Part shown: positions 29,292 to 39,919 of the stretch, in pieces
Numbering within the stretch: position 1 is the stretch's first letter
How the letters are laid out: each line of letters starts with the position of its first letter
NCBI GenBank assembly: GCA_020881915.1
Contig: JAJFPB010000004.1
Location: forward strand, 1,178,001 to 1,242,000
Direction of reading: 5' to 3'
Length of the DNA stretch: 64,000 nt
Source: Paramyrothecium sp. XJ0827
Taxonomy: Eukaryota > Ascomycota > Sordariomycetes > Hypocreales > Stachybotryaceae
Notes under the pieces: generated by a model
The model's database searches: none
What the model was told of the DNA's origin: nothing
Seen by the model: only the letters and a program-made list of their open reading frames with translations
Program-made: the position numbers and the translations under genes

Positions 29292-32162
29292 TCACATCAT
29301 CATGGCGGCAAGCGCACCAGCCGCGACAAGCAGCACGCTCACGCCCGTCTTGCCCGTGCCGCTGGGCAGGTTCGGGCAGCCGGGGCCGGTGCACCCCTCT
29401 TGCTTTCCGCCATTGCCATTGCCAGGGGGTGGCTTGACGGGAACGGGGACGGTGCCGTTGTGGCTACCGCTGGGCTTGGGGGCGACGACGGTGGTGTAGC
29501 TGTGTCCTGGGTAGAACTCGGTGGGGACCGCAGGCGGCGGCACGGCGTGGCTGTCAGTCTGGCCGGGGTGACCGGGCTGGCTGGGGGCAGAAGAAGCGGT
29601 CGTGATGGTCTCAGTGGTCACGCTGCCGATGGGGCAGTTGGGCACGGAGGGCGGGCAACCGGTGATGGTGTAGACCTTGGTAGTCGTCACCGTCTCAGGG
29701 CCATGAGCAGGCGGCTGGGTCTCCTGAGCTCCGGGGCAGTAGGTGGTTGTGATGACCTCGGTCGTGACATGTCCAACCGGGCAATTAGGCACGGAGGGAG
29801 GGCAGCTGGTGACGGTGTAGACGGTAGAGACAGTGGTGGTGATGGTCTCGGCGCCAGTGGGCAGCGTGGGCTTGGCAGTGGGAGTGGTGGTGGCCTCGGT
29901 CACAGGGCAGACGGTCGTGTACCAGGGAATGGTCTCAGTCGTCACGTAACCACCATCGGGGCAGTGGACCCAGGGGGGGCACTTGGTGACGGTGCGAACG
30001 GTAGTCGTGTAGACAGTGGAAGTAGTCAGCCCAGCGGAAGATGTCAGGCTAGGCGAGGATCCCTTGATGGTTGAAGAAGGAACGGCAGGAATGGACGAGT
30101 TGGACCATCGGCTTGTTGGTACAAGAATACTTGTGCGAACAACACTGCTAGACCCGCCGGTGGAAGTGACAGCGGAGGAAGTGCTGACAGCAGCCGAGGT
30201 GGAAGTAGACGCGTCCGAAGACGTGGCGTCAGTCACAGATGCAGACTCGGTGGAGGCTGCGCTGGTCGAGACATCGCTGGTGGCAACGGATGAGATAGAC
30301 ACGTCATCAGAGCTGATGGCGCTGGACGCAGTGGAAGTGCTAGATGCATCCGATGTGGTAGCGATGGACGAGGTGGGCACGCCGGTGGAGCTTGAAGAGG
30401 CGATGGAAGTGGCCGAACTGGAAGCGCTGGAGGAGCTGGCAATGCTAGCAGAGCTCAAGGAGCTTGAAGAGCTGGAGGAGCTGGCAATGCTAGTAGAGCT
30501 CAAGGCGCCTGAAGAGCTTGAAGAACTGGAGGTGCTGGTAGCCGAGCTGGTGGAGATTCGCGATGCCGATGAGGTCGACGAGGTGGACGCCGCAGTCGAC
30601 GTGGCAGACGTAGAGGACTTGGTGGAGGTAGAGGTGGCAGTAGAGGACCTCGACGAAGTCGATGTGGAAGACCTGGTGGAGCTAGTAGACGTAGCAGTGG
30701 ATGACCTGGACGAAGTCGATGTGGAAGACCTGGTAGAGCTAGTAGACGTAGCACTTGAAGCCCTAGACGAGGTTGAAGTGGATGACTTGGACGAGGTTGA
30801 AGCCGAGGAGCGTGTGGAGGTGGCGGTGGAGGACCTAGACGAAGTCGAGGTGGAAGACCTGGTAGAGCTAGTAGACGTAGCAGTGGACGACCTGGACGAG
30901 GTTGAAGTGGAAGACCTTGTGGAGGTGGAGGTAGAGGTGGCCCTGGCGCTCGAAGTAGACGAGACCACCGGGGCGGTGCCGGTAAAGTACCGAATATCCT
31001 TGATCTGGAAGTAGACCTCGGAGAAGTCCCCGGGGAACTTGGAGACGTAGTCGACGCAGTTGCCGACGGTGGTCTCGGCCGCGCAGCTCTGGCCCCAGAT
31101 CTCGGGTAGCGCGGGGGGGATGCCGCAGAAGTTGATGTTGAGGACGAGCCGCTGGTTGGCGAAGTGGCGGTCGATGTCGCAGTGCTTGTTCTTCAGGAAG
31201 ACGGACGGGGTGCCCCAGGTCGCGGTGTCCGGGGCGTCGGTGTCAATGTTCTGGGGGACGTTGGCCCAGCTCCAGGAGTAGAGCTTGATGTAGTCGCTGG
31301 TCCACTCCATGGCGTCTGCCCCAGGTTAGCGCATTGCGATGGAATGTCAGGATGAATATGAGACTTACAAACACCGCCGGAGCTGGAGGCCCAGGGGCCC
31401 TTGGTATCGGCCGACACGCAGCCCTGGTTGTTGTACTGGAAAGGGGGGTTGGAGAAGCTGTTGTCGCAGTTGTCGGTGAGGACGCCCGCGGTTTGGCCCT
31501 CGCCGTCCAGGATGCACTGGCCGTACTTGGGGGAGTTGTTGGTGTGTAGGGCAGGCTGGTTCCAGGGCGAGTTGTTCCACTCCTCGTAGAAGTCGATTTC
31601 ACCATCATTGGGCCAGTCCTGGCCGTAAGTCCAGCTGTAAGGCATTGTTAGATTTCTTGCCTGCATTCCATGAAAGGGGGAAACGACTTACACGGCTGGC
31701 CAGACGCCGCACTTGTTGTCCGGGAGGTGAGAGAACCTTGCGATGAGGAGGCCGTGGTTGTATCGGGCCTTGGACTCGATCCTCACACTGGGACGGCCGG
31801 GCTGGAAAGCACCGGGGAGGACGGTCTTGCTGTCGGCGCCCATGTAAACCTCGCCGTTCTTGTAGCCGACAAGGCCCTTGTCGAAGGCGTTCTTGCGGCT
31901 CTGGTAGTTGACATGTCCTCCGGTAGGATCGATGTCGTTGAGGTCACCAGTGCCGAATTTGCTCTACGTGCGGCTTACAGTCAGTCCCAGAACATGCCAA
32001 GTTGCCCATTCGACTACACGGGGGATGTCGAACCTCAAAGAAGTCAAACTTGTCGAAGAAGTTGGTGGCATCATAGGTGTCGTCAAGGTACCACTTCTTG
32101 GCGGCAGCGTTGCCGGCACAGGCAAGCAGGGCGGTGCCCAAGGTCACAAGCGTGGGAGCCAT
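29292..32162 (-). CDS. GH16 endo-1,3(4)-beta-glucanase with Ser/Thr repeat stalk and GPI-type tail
   Basis: Four exons (32162-32034, 31963-31692, 31634-31369, 31315-29292) encode 896 residues. A signal peptide (MAPTLVTLGTALLACAGNAAA) is followed by a GH16 domain to about residue 335. The catalytic beta-strand motif is GEIDFYEEW, with E146, D148 and E151 as expected nucleophile, helper and acid/base. Context such as KARYNHGLLIARF and YAMEWTSDYIKLYSW supports a beta-1,3(4)-glucanase of the fungal wall-associated group. From about 336 to 655 runs a Ser/Thr/Ala low-complexity stalk with tandem repeats, probably O-glycosylated. Three Cys-Pro modules follow (CPPWVHCPDGGYVTTE, CPPSVPNCPVGHVTTE, CPPSVPNCPIGSVTTE), then a hydrophobic GPI-like end (VLLVAAGALAAMMM). 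It likely remodels or is displayed on the cell wall. The first intron has an unusual GTTCGA donor. Confidence 0.9.
29620..30010 (-). repeat. Three degenerate copies of a Cys-Pro-rich coding module
   Basis: Within the GH16 gene three related segments encode V-x-T-[VI]-[TK]-x-C-P-P-x-V-x-x-C-P-x-G-x-V-T-T-E. The two copies nearest the C-terminus are closest to each other; the outermost (WVHCPDGGY) has diverged. Such modules recur in fungal GPI-anchored surface proteins. Confidence 0.75.
30590..30950. repeat. 57-bp tandem repeat array encoding the Ser/Thr stalk
   Basis: Units beginning GACGAAGTCGATGTGGAAGA occur at 30652-30708 and 30709-30765, with a third good copy at 30838-30894 and decayed copies between and around them. 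The period is 57 bp (19 codons). On the coding (minus) strand the unit gives SSTATSTSSTRSSTSTSSR-like peptides. The array length probably varies between strains. Confidence 0.8.
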
Positions 32163-33712
32163 GGCGAGCAGGTATAGCAAAGAGTGTATAAGTGAGAGAC
32201 AAGGGTGGGATTAACGAGTGTTACGACGTACGATACGTCAGAGGACGAGCTGGAAGCTCAAGGGTCGCTGGGCACGATCTTGACGGAGGATCCGCTGCAG
32301 GAGAGAAGAAGGGGAGGAGGCCGTCCATCTTTGGCGGCATCACGTAGTTTTGAGGGACTTGCCCATCGTCAGGGCTGGGCTCTGTCGTCTCTCCTCCCGG
32401 CTGGCTACCCAGAGCTCCGCGGCGCTCCTTCAGCCCAGCCTCAATGCGGCTCTAAGCCAGCAAACCGACAGCCAGTGGGGATGGCGGCCGCAGAAGGGAC
32501 TATTGAGTAGAAGCCATGGCCCATATGCCAAGATAGGCTAAGGACATGGCGGAAAATCATCCACGGGCCAGGGGTGTCGAGGATGGAAGTCGCTCACGAT
32601 CCAATCACGGTTCACGGCGGCCAGCTCTCACGCTGGCCGGCGAGGGGGGACGCATAGGACAAAGGGCCAGGGGTCAGGCCCAGCGCGACGGTTGTGGTCT
32701 TGATGTTGGCGGCGCACGGTCAGGCCACTAATGCAGGAACAGCACGCATTCGAAATTCCACGATGACTCGTCGGCTCCCTTGCACTCCCTTGGACCTGGT
32801 GCCTGGTGCCCTGATGCCCGGGCTATTGGAACTGAGGCCCATCGGTGAAAATGAAGCCCCCAGCACTGGCGCCAGCTGAGCTCCATGGGAAAGCTGGTTG
32901 TGATGCTAACCTGCGCCATCGGTCAGCCTCTGGGATGCTGGTGCTGCTCGTCAATGTCTACGCGCCGTCCCCTCCGTACAGCAGGAGATTGCACGTACTT
33001 CGCAACCGGCTAATTTCGCGTGCCCTTGCTGACGGTGCATATTCGCAGATGCGGTTGGTGACGGGCATGGCACATTGTGCGCATGTGTTAGTCGGGCACG
33101 GCACGCACAGCGATGGAGTGAGTGGGTGCAGAGTGGATAAATCGTCAACCCGCTGGCCGTTGGTCGTTGGCAGGATCGACCACAAGGGCCAAAGCAGTCT
33201 AGCCTCGGGCCTCGTCGCCCAAAGGAGCATCAGGGACCCTGAAGCGATGAGGCCATTTCCCAGTGCACCACTCCGCAAATGTCTCCCCGGCCGCTTAGCC
33301 GATCCCTGCCTGGGCCACGATCTCATTTCACGATGCACGCTCCAATGAGGCTCTTTTTCATCTGATCCTTCCAGCATCCCGGACGGCTTCACTGGGCCGC
33401 CGATGAGACCAGGTACCCGTTGCACTGCGGCTTCGCTCAGTAGCCTATCATTCACTGACAGAAACAAGTTGCCGAGTCTCTTGATTCTGCGGAGATGCGG
33501 GCACCAAAAGCCCACCCCAGAATGCAGCCCAGAAAGTCCTCCATGTCCACCTCGCTTTTAGAATGCATCTTCTTTCCTGTATATACAAAAGTCCCTTCCT
33601 CATACAGCTTTAGTACAACCTGCCAACCATGCAGAATATGCGGCAGAGGCGTGCCCTCATTGGGCCGCTGTCAACATAACTTAATCGACCATCCGACGTC
33701 TCGACAGACATC
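32163..33712. promoter_or_regulatory. Upstream region of the GH16 gene and 3' flank of the formyltransferase gene
   Basis: 1.55 kb without a supported gene. Frames such as 32958-33515 (-) lack conserved sequence. The portion next to 32162 should contain the GH16 promoter. Confidence 0.4.
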
Positions 33713-35022
33713 TCATGGCTCCCCAACCTCTGCGGTTGTCTGCAGGAATGGCCGCAGCGCGGTCACTGCTGGCTGCTCCGGCTTGCCATCCACCTTGATG
33801 CGCATGACCCGGATCCAGCTTCCATCCTGGACCTCTAGGTAGCATCCTCCAGTCCCCCTGTCCACCACACCCCCTCGCGTGTGCACGTTAGCCCCTGTTC
33901 CGTCGACGAACGTGATTTTGCCTCCGCTGCCTAGCGTCTCCGCGGGGGCAGCAGCCTCAGAGTCTTGGAAAAGCACACGCTTAGTCTCTCCCTTGCTGTT
34001 CGTCGCGTGCGACCACACCGACCCCAAGGCGCGTATCCTCCGCTCAAATTCCACTGCTGGCCAGGCCGTCCAGTCCACCTGCGCATCAGCCTTGGTCACC
34101 TTTGGCGCGTGCGTGAGCGGCGCGTCGTCGCCCATGGCCTTCGCCATCCATCCTGCGTTCTCCAGAGGCGGGATGTGCACACCCTCGCGGAGGCCCTGGA
34201 CGAGCATCTCGGCACCCAGCGTCCCCAGCGTCTTGGTGAGCTCGGGCAAGCTGCAGCGGGGCGGCACAGGTATCCCAGGCGCGGGAGTCTGCGCCAGGAT
34301 GGTGCCGTGGTCGAAGGACTTGGCGTCCAGAGTTTGCAGAGACACGCCGACGTGCTTGTCTCCTCGTAGAATTGACCAATGAATGGGTGCAGGCCCTCGT
34401 AGGCTATCTGAGATTAGCTCATCACAACTCAACGCAGGGAGGCGTTGCAGAGACTCACTCTGGCAGAAACGAGGGATGCACATTCAAACCCCCATATTTA
34501 GAGGCTCTCAAGATCCTGGGTGGCACAAACAGTCCGAATGAGACGGCCACAATCAAATTGATTCCATCTGGGAGCTGGGCGTCTTAGCAAGGGAGCCGAG
34601 CCGCTCATTTGATTCATTGCACTTACCTGCCACTCTCTAAACGTATCCCGTTGATGCGTCGTCAACCCCAATTCCCCTGCTAGATTCTCACACGGCACTG
34701 TTTCCCAGTTAGCTTCTGTAGCTAGAACATGTGAAAATAATCGAGAAGAGAAAAAGACGTTACCCTGACGGAGCTGCTTGAGTCCCCGGCCCGTCCTCTT
34801 CGGGGGCCGCACCATGACGTCTAGCGACTTCACCAGGCCCGGGTTCCGGACGTGCTCGCGGTGCAGCGCGCCCAGCGACTCGCAGCTGAACGCATCCGAG
34901 CCGCAGAACAGGATCCGCAGCGGCTCCGACGTCTTACTGGCCGCGCCGGTCTGTAGCCATCGCCGCGTCGGCGGGCGGACCGCGACGGCGAGCAACCGCA
35001 CGGCTTGAGGACGTGATGGCAT
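33713..35022 (-). CDS. fmt1: Methionyl-tRNA formyltransferase, mitochondrial
   Basis: Four exons (35022-34764, 34697-34627, 34574-34459, 34403-33713) encode 378 residues. The N-terminus (SRPQAVRLLAVAVRPPTRRWLQTG) is Arg-rich without acids, a typical mitochondrial targeting sequence. The formyltransferase domain starts LRILFCGSDAFS and includes the catalytic segment GLNVHPSFLPDLRGPAPIHW with N141 and H143. The third catalytic residue of the family is D180 in FDHGTIL. A C-terminal OB-like domain (VTKADAQVDW onward) binds tRNA in bacterial enzymes. The product formylates initiator Met-tRNA for mitochondrial translation. The acceptor of exon 4 is the second AG of CTCAGATAG, because the first would create a stop. 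Introns are 52-66 bp. Confidence 0.9.
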
Positions 35023-35392
35023 TTCCCGGCCGCCCTGTGCTTAAATTTTCCAACCCTGGCCTGCGAAAGCAATCTCTAAAGAAATAAAGATAAACCAAAA
35101 GCCAAGAAAGAAACAAATTTCCAAACCAGGGTTGGCCTATCAGGAACCGGTTCGAGGTTGTACATCCTGGAGGTTGTAATTGATACGCGAATCGCGTTTG
35201 CTGCATCACCGTTACAAGCATGGCAGCGCCAGCAATTTCACCAATATCACCCTGGGCACCATTGCAGCCCATTGCCCATTACCCATTACATCGGACGAAT
35301 TTCTCAAACCCGACAAAATGGTTTCAATATCAGGTAGTAGTCTAATACAACTTGTAGCAATCGATTTTGAACCAGTTCATCCAGAAGTCATC
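35023..35392. other. Intergenic region between fmt1 and the acidic-protein gene
   Basis: 370 bp with the fmt1 promoter on one side and the downstream flank of the neighbouring gene on the other. It is AT-richer than its surroundings. No gene is seen. Confidence 0.45.
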
Positions 35393-36532
35393 TCATTCCA
35401 CCTGCCAGTCACACGCTACAATCCATGTCTCGCCTTGGATGTCCACATCCCACACCGGCTGCGCTACCACCACAACGCTCCCAACACCGACTTCCGCCCG
35501 CTGCCCCAAGCCGGTCAGTCGCCCCTCGCCAGCCAGTAGAAAGGACCGCGTGCGGCTCGCGCCCTCCAGCTGAGCCCGCGCCAGGTACATCCTCCTGCCC
35601 CGGCGGATCTCCTTGATCGTAGCCCTCAGTAGCGGATCCGGGTGGGAGCTCTCAACTCCCTCCCAGCCCTTGACCTCGGACAGCCAGCCCTGCAGCTCCG
35701 CCGCCAGGCCGCCGGGGATGTACTTGACACCCCGGCGCTGAGGCGAGAAGGCGGCCGGCAACCCCTCGGCTTCAGCTTCGGCCTCGAGCGGCTTGAACCG
35801 CGGCGGGGGGTTGAATGTGGGTTGGTGCCCGTCCCGTGGCTGGTCATCAAAGAAGACCTCAACCTCCTCATCGGGCGAATGATGGCCGCCTTCACCCTGG
35901 CTTGAGGTATCCATGTCTGCCTCGTCAGATAGTTCATGTTTGTTGTTGTTGTTGTTGCTGCCAGGCAATTGGCTTGCATCTGGTGAATAAGAAACCTCTA
36001 CCTTCCGCCGCTTGTTGCCTCGCCTGTGAATGAACGGTGTCTTCTGCCATGACTCCTCTTCGGTCGCGTGATCGGCAATATCCAAATGCGAAGGACTGGT
36101 GACTGGCGTGTGTGAGCGTTCTTGAAAAGGCGTCGCATCACTCGCGTCGTCTAGTGGCCGTTGCGGTTCTGCTTCCGGATACTGAACATTCTCCTCCTCA
36201 TTATCCGCCGCAGCGTGCTCTTCTTCATCTTCGTCGTCGTCCTCCCCCTCAGGAGAACTCTCGCGTACTTCGTCGTCGTCCTCTTCAATTTCGTCAGGAC
36301 CGTGCTGCCTGTTCCTCCGCCCCGAACGAGTGACCGATGAGGTTCCGAACCGCGGCGTGGATTGAGATCGCGGCGCGACGGCAGTGGCCGGAGTCGGCGA
36401 AGGCCCGGCTACGCGACTCGGTACGAGGAAACGCCATGGGGTTGGTGTCTGCGGGTTCGAAAGGACTCAGTATCAGGAGCCGCTTCCTGCGCGTAAAGCA
36501 AGGCTGTTACCTACAGTTGGCGGAGGCGTCAT
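35393..36532 (-). CDS. Uncharacterised acidic protein with conserved C-terminal domain
   Basis: Modelled as two exons (36532-36515, 36448-35393; 66-bp intron, GTAGGT donor) giving 357 residues. The first exon has only 18 nt (MTPPPT); a phase-0 join keeps TPTPWRFLVPSRVAGPSPTP, followed by TPRFGTSS and basic residues. The middle is very acidic (DEIEEDDDEVRESSPEGEDDDEDEEE) and contains a short Asn run encoded by a GTT/AAC repeat. The C-terminal 100 residues (YIPGGLAAELQGWLSEVKG, TIKEIRRGRRMYLARAQLEG, RSFLLAGEGRLTGLGQ, VGSVVVVAQPVWDVDI, WIVACDWQVE) look structured and beta-rich, possibly an OB-like fold. I do not recognise the family. Short TP-rich N-terminus plus acidic linker suggests a nuclear protein; that is a guess. 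Confidence 0.7.
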
Positions 36533-37549
36533 TGTGTGCCGTCACGCACCATGGCAGTCTTGGTCAGATAATGAACCAGACCGAGTGCTGCAGCGCTGCC
36601 ACGTTGATGCAGGGTGTATGCATGGCTGCGAGAGGCTGCGGGTTTGTCTTGTCCTTCAACAAAGATTGGGATGTTTCCTCCAAGTCTGCGCAGGCTGGAA
36701 TGTCATCAGGACTACAGAACATTCGCATGCCTCTAACGGGGAAGGTTGTGGTTTAGCACCTAGTCCCCTAGAAGATGTGCTATGCCATCCCCATCGAACC
36801 GCGATGCGCGATGGCTAAGGTACCTACGTTAAATCACCTACAGCACCTAACGGGTCGAGGACATTCGTTCCACAGTCAAAACTTTGGTCGGTCAGGATAC
36901 GACTCAGACTAGAACCTCAATGACACTCACGCAGAGCCCATTGAACCAGTGCTTGAAAGTGCAACATTGTTACTCGTGTCTCACATGCTAACATCGAGGT
37001 GCATTAGGTTTCGTTTTGTGATTAATATCTAGAACACCTGCCTGTCGTCGGCCGTTCTAAGCCTTCGTTTTATACAACGTAATTTCACAGACTGGATTCC
37101 ATGGTTCTATAACAATGGTTGCACATGACCAAAAAGATAGAGAAGAAAGAAGAGAAAAGTGCAGCCGTACCCTTCATGCCACAAACGAAAAGCCACCAAG
37201 AACAAAAGCCTAATATAAACGCCGGGCTGTGCATCTCGCCTCCATCCCTCCTCGTGCTAAGCATGCGCCGTGATGAAATTTGCTTTCCACAATCATAGTA
37301 CAGCGCCCTCCCCGATGTTGTTGGTTCAGGAGAGGAAAGGCCACCACCACCAGGGACGTAGCAAAGCCTCCCCAGGTCCTGACCGAAAGGCAGCAGTCGT
37401 GCAAAGAAGTGTGATGAAACGGGTATTGGAAGAAAGAGTAGACGTTCGTTGCTTAGTTATATTGATCGGCGCCGAGCTTGTGAGATCAACCACAAGCAGT
37501 CGGCAGGCCACATCGTCAAGTTGTCCAAATGTAGGAAGAGAGACCTGAA
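36533..37549. promoter_or_regulatory. Intergenic region upstream of the acidic-protein gene
   Basis: About 1 kb with no supported gene. It includes a GGTACCT-containing tract near 36818-36850 and, towards 37549, the probable 3' UTR of the DUF3405 gene. Confidence 0.4.
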
Positions 37550-39919
37550 TCAGCCGTAAACCAGCTCGAAGCCCGTCTTATGGTTGCTCTTGGTGGGCTC
37601 GGTGTTCTTGATCTGGTGCAACATGACCGAGGGCAGGCATGGGCGGCCGTTCTTCTGCTCCCAGCGCTTGCCACCGATTCCGGTGTCGGTCCAACCCATC
37701 CAGTTGTTGTAGAGACGATTGGGAGGCTCAGCTCGGTAGTACCAGGTGTTGCCCTGGTACCTACGCTCGCGACCCCATCCCATAGGGCTTCCGCGTCCAC
37801 CGCATTCGCCCTTCTCGCCGGGGTTGAACCACCTGTTGATGAAGTCGCCGTTCCAGTCACGGTCCATGAAGACAGGGTGGGGAGCAAAGACAGCCTTGAA
37901 ACCGTGGAGCAGAGCAACTGTCTGAGGTGTCATCTCAGAAGCGATGTGATTGCCACGCATGTTCTCAACGTGCATGATGTCAAGGAGACGCTTCGAAACT
38001 CGAGACTGAGTAACAATGGTCGTACGTCTCGGCAGATCCCAGCTGTGGTGGTTCTCATCGGTGTAACCCCAGACGTGCTTTGCAATGACCCAGTTGCTGT
38101 TGATGGGGTTGAAGATTGGGCCCACAGTGATGACATCGGCATCCTCGTCCGTACCCCAAATGTAGTCATCGTCCTCGGCCTTGGCTGCGGGGGGTTTAGG
38201 TCCAACGGGGTTGATGAAGGGACGCTCAACAGGACCCCAGATCGTCTCGTTGCCGTACTTCTCCTCGATGCTCTTTCGGAAGGTGGTGTCATAGTCGCCG
38301 TGGTACTCGGGGATATACCAACGCCCGTTTCGCTCCCACAAGCCTCGGCGCGGTTGCTTCTTGGCAAACTTGCCCAGGTTGTCCAGGAGGTCATAATGCT
38401 GGCCGGTGAAACGGAAGTCCATCTCCCAGTTCCAGATGTAGTCAAATTGGGGATGGTCGTGGCTGAACTTCTGGACCGAGAGCCACTGAGCGGAGTGAAC
38501 ACTGCGCTCGTTCTCGTCCTTGAGCTCTGTGTAGATGTTCCACACAACCTCGTCGTTCCACAGAACAGTCATGGCATGGAACTCGGGGGGGATGTTCTCA
38601 CGAAGCACATCTTGATAGGTCTCGGGGTCGTCAAAGATGCGAAGCTCGCGGTTCTTGACATGCACGAGAAGGAACACCTCGTACTCTCCTCCGGTCTTCA
38701 GGTTGAGCTCACTGATCAAGGCGCGGATGACCTGCTTGTCGTTCTCAGTGTAGGTCTTGCCGGTATAGGAGCGCAGAAGAAGTGCAGTCCTCTTCTCGGT
38801 AACATATCCAGTGCTGCTGGCAGCGCTGCGGTTGTCGTTTGTCTCATTGTTGGCAGAGCGTTTACGGGCCTTGGCAGGCTCAACGTGCTGGTCGCTGAGG
38901 GTCACGAATTGCTCAGGTTGGCTAGACATGTCGGACTTGGCGGTCTCCGGGTAGGCGTTGAGGTAGGGGTTCTTGCGCTCGCGGTGAAGATCATAGCGCT
39001 TAGCGTTCTTATGGACACAGCGCCGCTGAAGATCACCCCAGTTGACATTGTCCCACTTGATGATTTGGGACTCGCCACCGACCTTCTTCCTCTGCTCAAG
39101 GAGGCCGTACTGACCCAGGCGAGTTTCTCGCTCCCAGCACATGTTGGCATCAAGGCCAATGAGATCGTAGCTGCCGAACTTTGGTTCAGGCCAGTTGTGA
39201 GGGCGACCCTTGAAGCCTAGGATGTCTTCGACCAATTCTCCCGAAGCACCTTTACAGGGGACATAGGGGGCGTGTTGCTCCTTCTTCCACTGCTCGCCAT
39301 TGTAGTCTGGGTAAGGGTTGAAGCGGACAGGCTTGTCAGCGGTGAAAGGCACCTCGACGTTCGGATCCTCACGCAGCTTCGAGTTGTGCTTTTCGTCTCG
39401 CTTGTCCTTGAAGTCCAGGGTGTTCATGGTGTTGCCGTAGATCAGATTGGAGGAGGGGAGACTAATCAACCATGGTTAGTTAATAGTTCAGACACGAGGT
39501 TCTGTCAACCAGTCTACTTACTCGGCAGTGGCCTTGTAGACGTATCTCCACATCTTGCGCATATCCTTCTCGTGCTGCAGCCTTCCAATCTGGTCGGCGT
39601 CACGGTCCTTTCCATCGAGCTCATAGCCGGGCTCGATCTCCTTGGGGTCCTCTGGATCATCGGGATCCTTCCACTTCCTCAGCTCCTCGATATCGATTTC
39701 CCAGTCCTTGATCATGTCCTGCGACTCAGCAGTGGCATGCTCATCCGCTACGATCCTGTCTCCCGGGCCATAGCTGATTCGGGTGCCGATCTTCGGTCCG
39801 CTGAAGAGGATGAGGTAGGTGGTGAAGGCAGCGATGGTGATGAAAAGGACGCTCCTGGGCCTCGGCCGAGACATCAGCATTCGCCGGCCTTGGGGGTTGA
39901 GTTTCAGCATCTTGTCCAT
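37550..39919 (-). CDS. DUF3405 type II membrane protein (glycosyltransferase-like)
   Basis: Two exons (39919-39522, 39461-37550; 60-bp intron) encode 769 residues. The start is the first true ATG, MDKMLKLN. Residues 24-40 (VLFITIAAFTTYLILFS) form a single signal-anchor after a basic N-terminus, so the bulk faces the Golgi/ER lumen. The body contains the DUF3405 hallmarks: KRTALLLRSYTGKTYTENDKQ, EYEVFLLVHVKNRE, FDYIWNWEMDFRFTGQHYDLL, ITVGPIFNPINSNWV, and the C-terminal NPGEKGECGGRGSPMGWGRE, TWYYRAEPPNRLYNNWMGW and GRPCLPSVMLHQIKN. The family is fungal, with a glycosyltransferase-like appearance, but no activity I can cite with confidence. The gene reads open on the opposite strand too (37580-39220), a composition artefact. 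Confidence 0.9.

Noticed and set aside
29244..30074. 276-codon Gly-rich + strand frame
   Set aside because: Antisense of the GH16 C-terminal region.
30016..31014. 332-codon + strand frame, very rich in Glu, Leu and Val
   Set aside because: It is the exact antisense of the GH16 Ser/Thr repeat stalk; TCN/ACN codons read backwards give GAN/GTN. No domain and no independent support.
37580..39220. 546-codon + strand frame
   Set aside because: Antisense of the DUF3405 gene, which has clear family motifs; the frame is open only through GC bias at third positions.
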